Positions 32,713 to 36,937 of a stretch of DNA of 36,937 bases are shown here, in pieces. The DNA is taken from positions 1 through 36,937 of the forward strand of contig MARA01000097.1 in NCBI GenBank assembly GCA_001792895.1. The letters run 5' to 3'. Both the position numbers and the translations under genes were made by a program. The notes under the pieces are model-generated. The model was not told the DNA's origin. It worked only from the letters and a program-made list of their open reading frames with translations, and searched no databases. How positions within the stretch are numbered: position 1 is the stretch's first letter; the number at the start of each line of letters is the position of its first letter. The DNA comes from Lentinus brumalis (taxonomy: Eukaryota > Basidiomycota > Agaricomycetes > Polyporales > Polyporaceae).

Positions 32713-35344
32713 ATGGACCACGCAAGCAGCGAACCTCACGCAGCACCTACCGAACAGTTTTCGGCTCCTCACAATCCAGTTGGCGACGGTCTGCCGCCTC
32801 CGCTCGCCATACCGCCTCCAATTCCACCCCTCATGCCGCTCTCGTCTTGCCGACAGCCCCGGCGGCCCCTTCAGTGGTCGTGTCCGGATGAGTGCCGAAT
32901 GCTCGTCGCTCATGTTGAGCAGCCGTGTCCCCCATGCCACGCCTTTTTGGAGCACACCGAAGCTGCTTTATCCGATCCGCAATACATCGAAGCCCACGAG
33001 GAAGGCCGCGCCCGACAGCAATCTCGCTACTACACGTATCTCGAGCAACATTTCGCGTTCGCGGGGGGCAAGCTACATGCGGACTGGACGAGCAGGTCAG
33101 GGAGCTGAGGTCGCAGCAACAGATCTTGATGACGAAGCTGAGCGAACAAGAGTCCACCTTTCGTGCCCAACTCCAGGTTGCGCACGATGCGCGCGATCTC
33201 TACCGTCAAGAAGCTGAGAACCTCCGCACCCGCGTCGCTCGCCTCGAAGAAGAAGCACAGTCGCAATCACCCGCAGATCGCGCTGCACAAGGGGACCCGT
33301 CCGTTGCAACCACAACCCGCTCCCGCCCCACATCTCCTCCTAACCCGCCTCGCTCACCGCCGATCCTTCATACCCCTCCTCGTCATGAGCCCGCTCCTCC
33401 TCCCCGGAAGCAGCTGTCTCCGCTCCCTGACCGTCGGGGTCCCCCTCCCAGTCAAATCTTCTCCCCACGCCGACCCTCTCCCATCCCCGCATTCGCACGG
33501 CCCGGGTGGCGCCCGGCTCATGGACCCAATTACCGCTCGTCTTCTCGCGAGCCGCCCCCGCGGCGCCAGCATCATGAGCGATCGCGATCACCTCGTCGAG
33601 ATGGCCCCAATTACCGCTCGTCTTCTCGCGAGCCGCCCCCGCGGCGCCAGCATCATGAGCGATCGCGATCACCTCGTCGAGATGGCCCCAAGTACCGCTC
33701 GTCTTCTCGCGAGCCGCCCCCACGGCGCCAGCATCATGAGCGATCGCGATCACCTCGTCGAGACACGCGCGGGCGTCCTTCTGATCAGTCACGCCCGTTG
33801 TCGTCCCGCCGTGACCCGCCACCTCACCAACACCTTCGTCAGCCACCCCGTCGCACGCCGCCCCCCAAGCAGGGCCGTCGCGTGCAGGTAAGTAAAACAC
33901 ACCGAGGCTCCCAGTGCGTCCTGTTGAACGCTGACCGATCAGATCACGCTCCCCGTCGCACCCCGCCCCCCGAAGCAGGGCCGTCGAAGCCACCTAACCC
34001 AAGCTCCATCTCAAGTATCAGTTGTCGGGAAGGTAAGTCAGCCACACGGCGTCGCCGAGCTCGTCCTCTCAAACGCTGACCCCACTCAGATTACCCGGCG
34101 CATCGCACCCAGCTCTCCGAAATTCGGCCGTCGCGGCAATCATCCCCAAGCTCCATGTCCGGTAATACTCGCGGCGCAGGTTAGCGAATTCAAACCGCGT
34201 TTCTGAGTGCACCTCATCTAACCGTTGACCCCACGTGAAGGTGTCGTTACTCGCAATGCCCCCGCTGGCACGGCTGCGCCCATCAGCACCCCACTTGTCG
34301 TAACTGGGTACGAGTCGGGCGACGATTGGAGTGAAGACGAGCCGGACAGTCCGTTCGACCCGCAAGCCGCAAAAAGGCTCCTCACCAAGCACATGCAACG
34401 CTCAGCTCGCAGATCTTCCGGGAAGCGCCCCGCATCCCAGGCGGCAACACGTTCACAGTACTCTCCAGACCCTGCTCACCCCGATCCTTCACCGCCGCCG
34501 TTACCAGCCGACGTGCCGGCATCCACTTCCGACAAGGACTGGCCTCAAGAACTGTCTCCGGTCCGGCCCACTGCAGTAACTCGAGCGCACTGCTGGGCCA
34601 CCTATGTCCCTATGCGCAAGCACCAGGCTCTCGCGCTCCTCGCAGCCGCTGCTTCACTACAGCCCGGCGCCCACGCCCGTGCTTCCCATCTGGTCACGCA
34701 GATAGACAACTACGCACCCTACATGGCCGTAGTCGCATGAACGTGTTGAAGAACGCATGGAGGAGCCCTCGTCCTCCCCAGCTTACCGCCTCGCTCGACG
34801 AATGGGTACACTACTACACCGAGTGTCCCAACCTCATTCCTCCGCCACTAAGCTCGCCCCAGAACGCGCCGAATGCAATTCCATCCGCGATCTCATCAAT
34901 GGACATCTCATCTTCATGCGCGCCAACCCGCCCCCGCTACCTGGGCCCCGTAACCCCACCGTGGTATCCATCTTCAAGGCCACGACGGACCTTTTCTCCA
35001 TCCCAGGCCTGTTCGAAGACCTCGTTCTGCGAGGACAGTACCCCAGGGCACACATTGAGAACATCCAGCCGTTCCCGCAGGACGTTCGCACACCAATAGG
35101 CGTTCACCATGTGGCTTGTTGGTACGCCCGATGCGGCATCCGGGCTGACTCCGTCCTGTCAGTAGAGCGCGTGTGTCGACGCACGCGCAACTTGCGGCAC
35201 AAAAGGGCATTGGACGATGAGTCCCCATGGCAGGAATTTCCGCGCACTGCAGCCGACTTCCCAGCTGTCCCCCACTTCACTCTCATGCCCCCCTCGCTGC
35301 AATCTGGTCCTCCCCCACCTACCGCTACCACAGGAGGACAGTAA
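32713..35344 (+). CDS. Gene D: coiled-coil and RS-repeat protein with a conserved C-terminal domain
   Basis: Exons 32713-33887, 33943-34032, 34090-34179 and 34241-35344 join with introns of 55-61 bp. One base must be counted in at 33063-33068 (G6), 34259-34263 (C5), 34735-34736 (A) and near 34880; this gives about 820 residues. Order of parts: proline-rich start, WSCPDECRMLVAHV with HVEQPCPPCHAF (Cys-rich), a coiled coil (LDEQVRELRSQQQILMTKL to RVARLEEEA), three 27-residue Arg/Ser repeats (YRSSSREPPPRRQHHERS), acidic ESGDDWSEDEPDS, and a conserved C-terminal domain (ATYVPMRKHQALALLAAAAS, IDNYAPYMAVV, LDEWVHYYTECPN, VSIFKATTDLFSIPGLFEDL, CWYARCGIRADSVLSVE). I recall similar C-terminal domains as uncharacterised multi-copy basidiomycete proteins and cannot give a function. 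The final GTAAGT at 35341 could also be a donor, so the gene may go on. Confidence 0.65.
33527..33769 (+). repeat. 81-bp coding tandem repeat in gene D
   Basis: Three copies, exactly 81 bp (27 codons) apart, encode the Arg/Ser/Pro motif of gene D. The copies are almost identical at DNA level, with single changes such as AAT to AAG. Confidence 0.9.
33888..34240 (+). repeat. Triplicated exon-intron module in gene D
   Basis: Three introns (33888-33942, 34033-34089, 34180-34240) start 145-147 bp apart and share their 3' halves (AACGCTGACC or AACCGTTGACC before the acceptor). The two exons between them are both exactly 90 nt, encode related Pro/Arg/Ser-rich sequence (CGTCGCAC, GGGCCGTCG) and keep phase 0. 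Confidence 0.75.
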
Positions 35345-35532
35345 GTAAGCCACTGCAAAGTGTACGTAGCGTACATGCATCAGTACAATGTAACTTTCGC
35401 ACGGCATTTGGCCGATTCCACCAATTGTACAATTGACCATGAGCTATCTACCACCCAGAGGTTCATACACGAAACCGCTCAAGTCTGCAGTCGCAACCGT
35501 ACCCAGCTGCGTGCGGTGTCCCTAACCCGCCA

Positions 35533-36840
35533 TCATTCTATCCGCAACTTTCGACCATCCTGGGTCCTCCACGCCACCCATTCATGCACCGCGTCCGACA
35601 TAAAGAATGCGTAGGCCACGCGATCCGCCGGCACCTTTGGGACGGCATGTATCACCACCCGCGACGCTACCAGCGCAATGGAACCCGTGTCGTAGGGAAC
35701 GCACACCCGAGGTTACGAAACGACATAACTGCCGTCTCGCCGTATGATCCCAGCGTCAGGCACATGTCTAACCATCCGCGGGCGAGTCGCGGTGTCACGG
35801 TGATGAACTGTTTGACGGTTTACTAGGACCTGAATGGCGTTGTACACCGTCGGCCACTTGATGATGCGCTCTCGAATATCCGCACCTTCTCGGAGAGCTT
35901 CCGCTGCACCGCGATTGCCGCGAGATAGAGGTCGGGGTGGGCACGGCGAGAATACCATCGAGAAGTCCCGCAGTCTCGACCATCGCGGCCATCCACCGTT
36001 CGCCTGCATCTGACTTGACAAAAGGGCTCGAAACTGGCCGCCAAGGATCCCCCTGCGGCTCCTGCGATCAGCACATGTCGCCGTCGAGAACCACGATGCC
36101 CAGCGGCTCACCACATGACCCTGTGCAAACCAACCAGGCGAGAAGCACAAAGTGCCCGACTCCCATTCCTTGCCCTCCTCGAAAAACTTGGCTGACGTAC
36201 GCCACCTGTCGCCTTTCCCGGCACCACCTGCATCCGGGCTGGTTTTGAAATGGGGCTCCATATGCCGAGTCGCCTCCAGAATGATATCCTAGTCGCCGTC
36301 AGCGCATGATGCGTTGATTTCACATTGCACGTCACCCACCTGCTGGCGTTTTGGCACGATACGGGAAGAGACCACACCAGTATGTTTCCGTGCACGTCCG
36401 CGATGACCGCAGGATCCTCGATTAGCCGATAGCGTTGCCCGCCACCACTTCTTCCTTGGGTATCAGCGGCGGATGCGTGTCATTAGGTCGTCCTCGTCAG
36501 GTATTTTGATGGCGGTGCAGTGACCGAGCTTTGCCGCATACCGAGGTGCGTCCCAAGACACGTTGTCTGTCAAGAATCAGCAATCACCAACGCGTTCAGC
36601 GTCCATACACCCACATATGTTGCTGATCGCCTTGCTCAGAGTCCTTGCCACAGCGTCGCACTCCTGCTTGAGGTCGTCCGACACGCCAGGTGGTGCCTCC
36701 GGCCTTTCTTCAGAGCTTGCTTTCGCGCCCGCCACCGCGTGGTTCGCACATAGAACCGGTACAAGTCCACGACGTAACCTGCTATGTCAGCTTGCGCTTG
36801 TGCCTGCGCCAGAGTGTGCACAAAATCACCCTCCATCCGA
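35533..36840 (-). CDS. TET/JBP-type Fe(II)/2-oxoglutarate dioxygenase, frame interrupted
   Basis: Minus-strand blocks in order: LIEDPAVIADVHGNILVW (near 36440), GTLCFSPGWFAQGH, AGLLDGILAV then HPDLYLAAIAVQRKLSEKV, IIKWPTVYNAIQVLVNRQT, HHRDTA, WLDMCLTLGSYGETAVMSF, YDTGSIALVASRVVIHAV and ADRVAYAFFMSDAVHEW. The family oxidises methyl groups on cytosine or thymine in DNA. The metal-binding pattern is present: His (35802-35800) and Asp (35796-35794) of H-R-D, distal His (35649-35647), and the 2-oxoglutarate-binding Arg (35622-35620). Frame slips by one base are needed at 35939-35941 and 35706-35708 (both C runs on the coding strand), another between the HRD motif and WLDM, and further changes or introns between 36120 and 36050. 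The start is uncertain (about 36836). Either intact with assembly errors or a recent pseudogene. Confidence 0.7.
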
Positions 36841-36937
36841 AGCCTTCACCGAACGCGACGTGGCAATGGGGGACCGCTCAAGCTCTACAAACGCTTGTGT
36901 CCGGCCGCTTCCTGCTCCGTTGACGTACTTCAGATAG

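Noticed and set aside
32095..32955. 286-codon minus-strand ORF
   Set aside because: No motif, unusual Arg/Cys/His-rich composition, and it overlaps the better supported start of gene D.

Overview
The window looks like a transposon-rich piece of a basidiomycete (probably Agaricomycetes) nuclear genome. Introns are short (about 39-61 bp), start with GT and end with AG. The recognisable families are a DNMT1-type cytosine methyltransferase, a BAH/zinc-finger protein, a KDZ-type transposase C-terminus, a TET/JBP-type dioxygenase and a non-LTR retrotransposon reverse-transcriptase fragment. No rRNA, CRISPR array or bacterial operon structure is visible. All family names come from reading motifs by eye; no search was run.

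Layout. Bases 1-2.8 kb hold a decayed DNMT1-like gene on the minus strand. A tandem array of short perfect palindromes follows (2.8-3.4 kb), then gene A on the minus strand (3.5-7.15 kb), a second palindrome-bearing repeat block (7.4-8.2 kb), three tRNA-like genes in a row (8.4-8.8 kb) and three more palindromes (9.0-9.35 kb). A 2.9 kb foldback element with arms of about 490 bp (10.2-13.1 kb) is flanked by two outward-reading ORFs that both lack a clear 5' end. Gene B, a paralogue of A on the plus strand, lies at 15.2-19.2 kb, followed by the BAH/zinc-finger gene (19.5-20.9 kb), a 340 bp satellite (21.2-22.7 kb) and a 284 bp tandem repeat (25.2-25.9 kb). Then come the KDZ transposase C-terminus (27.4-28.4 kb), a small HicA-like gene (29.2-29.7 kb), the LINE fragment (30.0-31.0 kb), a fourth tRNA-like gene (31.6 kb), a coiled-coil/RS-repeat gene D (32.7-35.3 kb) and the TET/JBP-like dioxygenase on the minus strand (36.8-35.5 kb).

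Genes A and B are the least explained part. They share three exons, two introns at homologous codons and conserved blocks in every exon, and I do not recognise their family. They read away from each other across the foldback element. The dispersed 19 bp palindrome surrounds A but not B. Together, a DNA methyltransferase, a methyl-cytosine-oxidase-type enzyme, a chromatin reader and a KDZ transposase suggest a neighbourhood where DNA modification and mobile elements are tied together, as is known for basidiomycete TET/JBP genes and KDZ elements. Their working as one system here is inference.

A technical warning applies to the whole window. Genes B, BAH, D and TET/JBP each become continuous only if one base is missing at several sites, mostly C or G runs. 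At least eleven such sites all shift the frame in the same direction. This looks like homopolymer under-calling in the assembly rather than independent gene death, though decay cannot be excluded.
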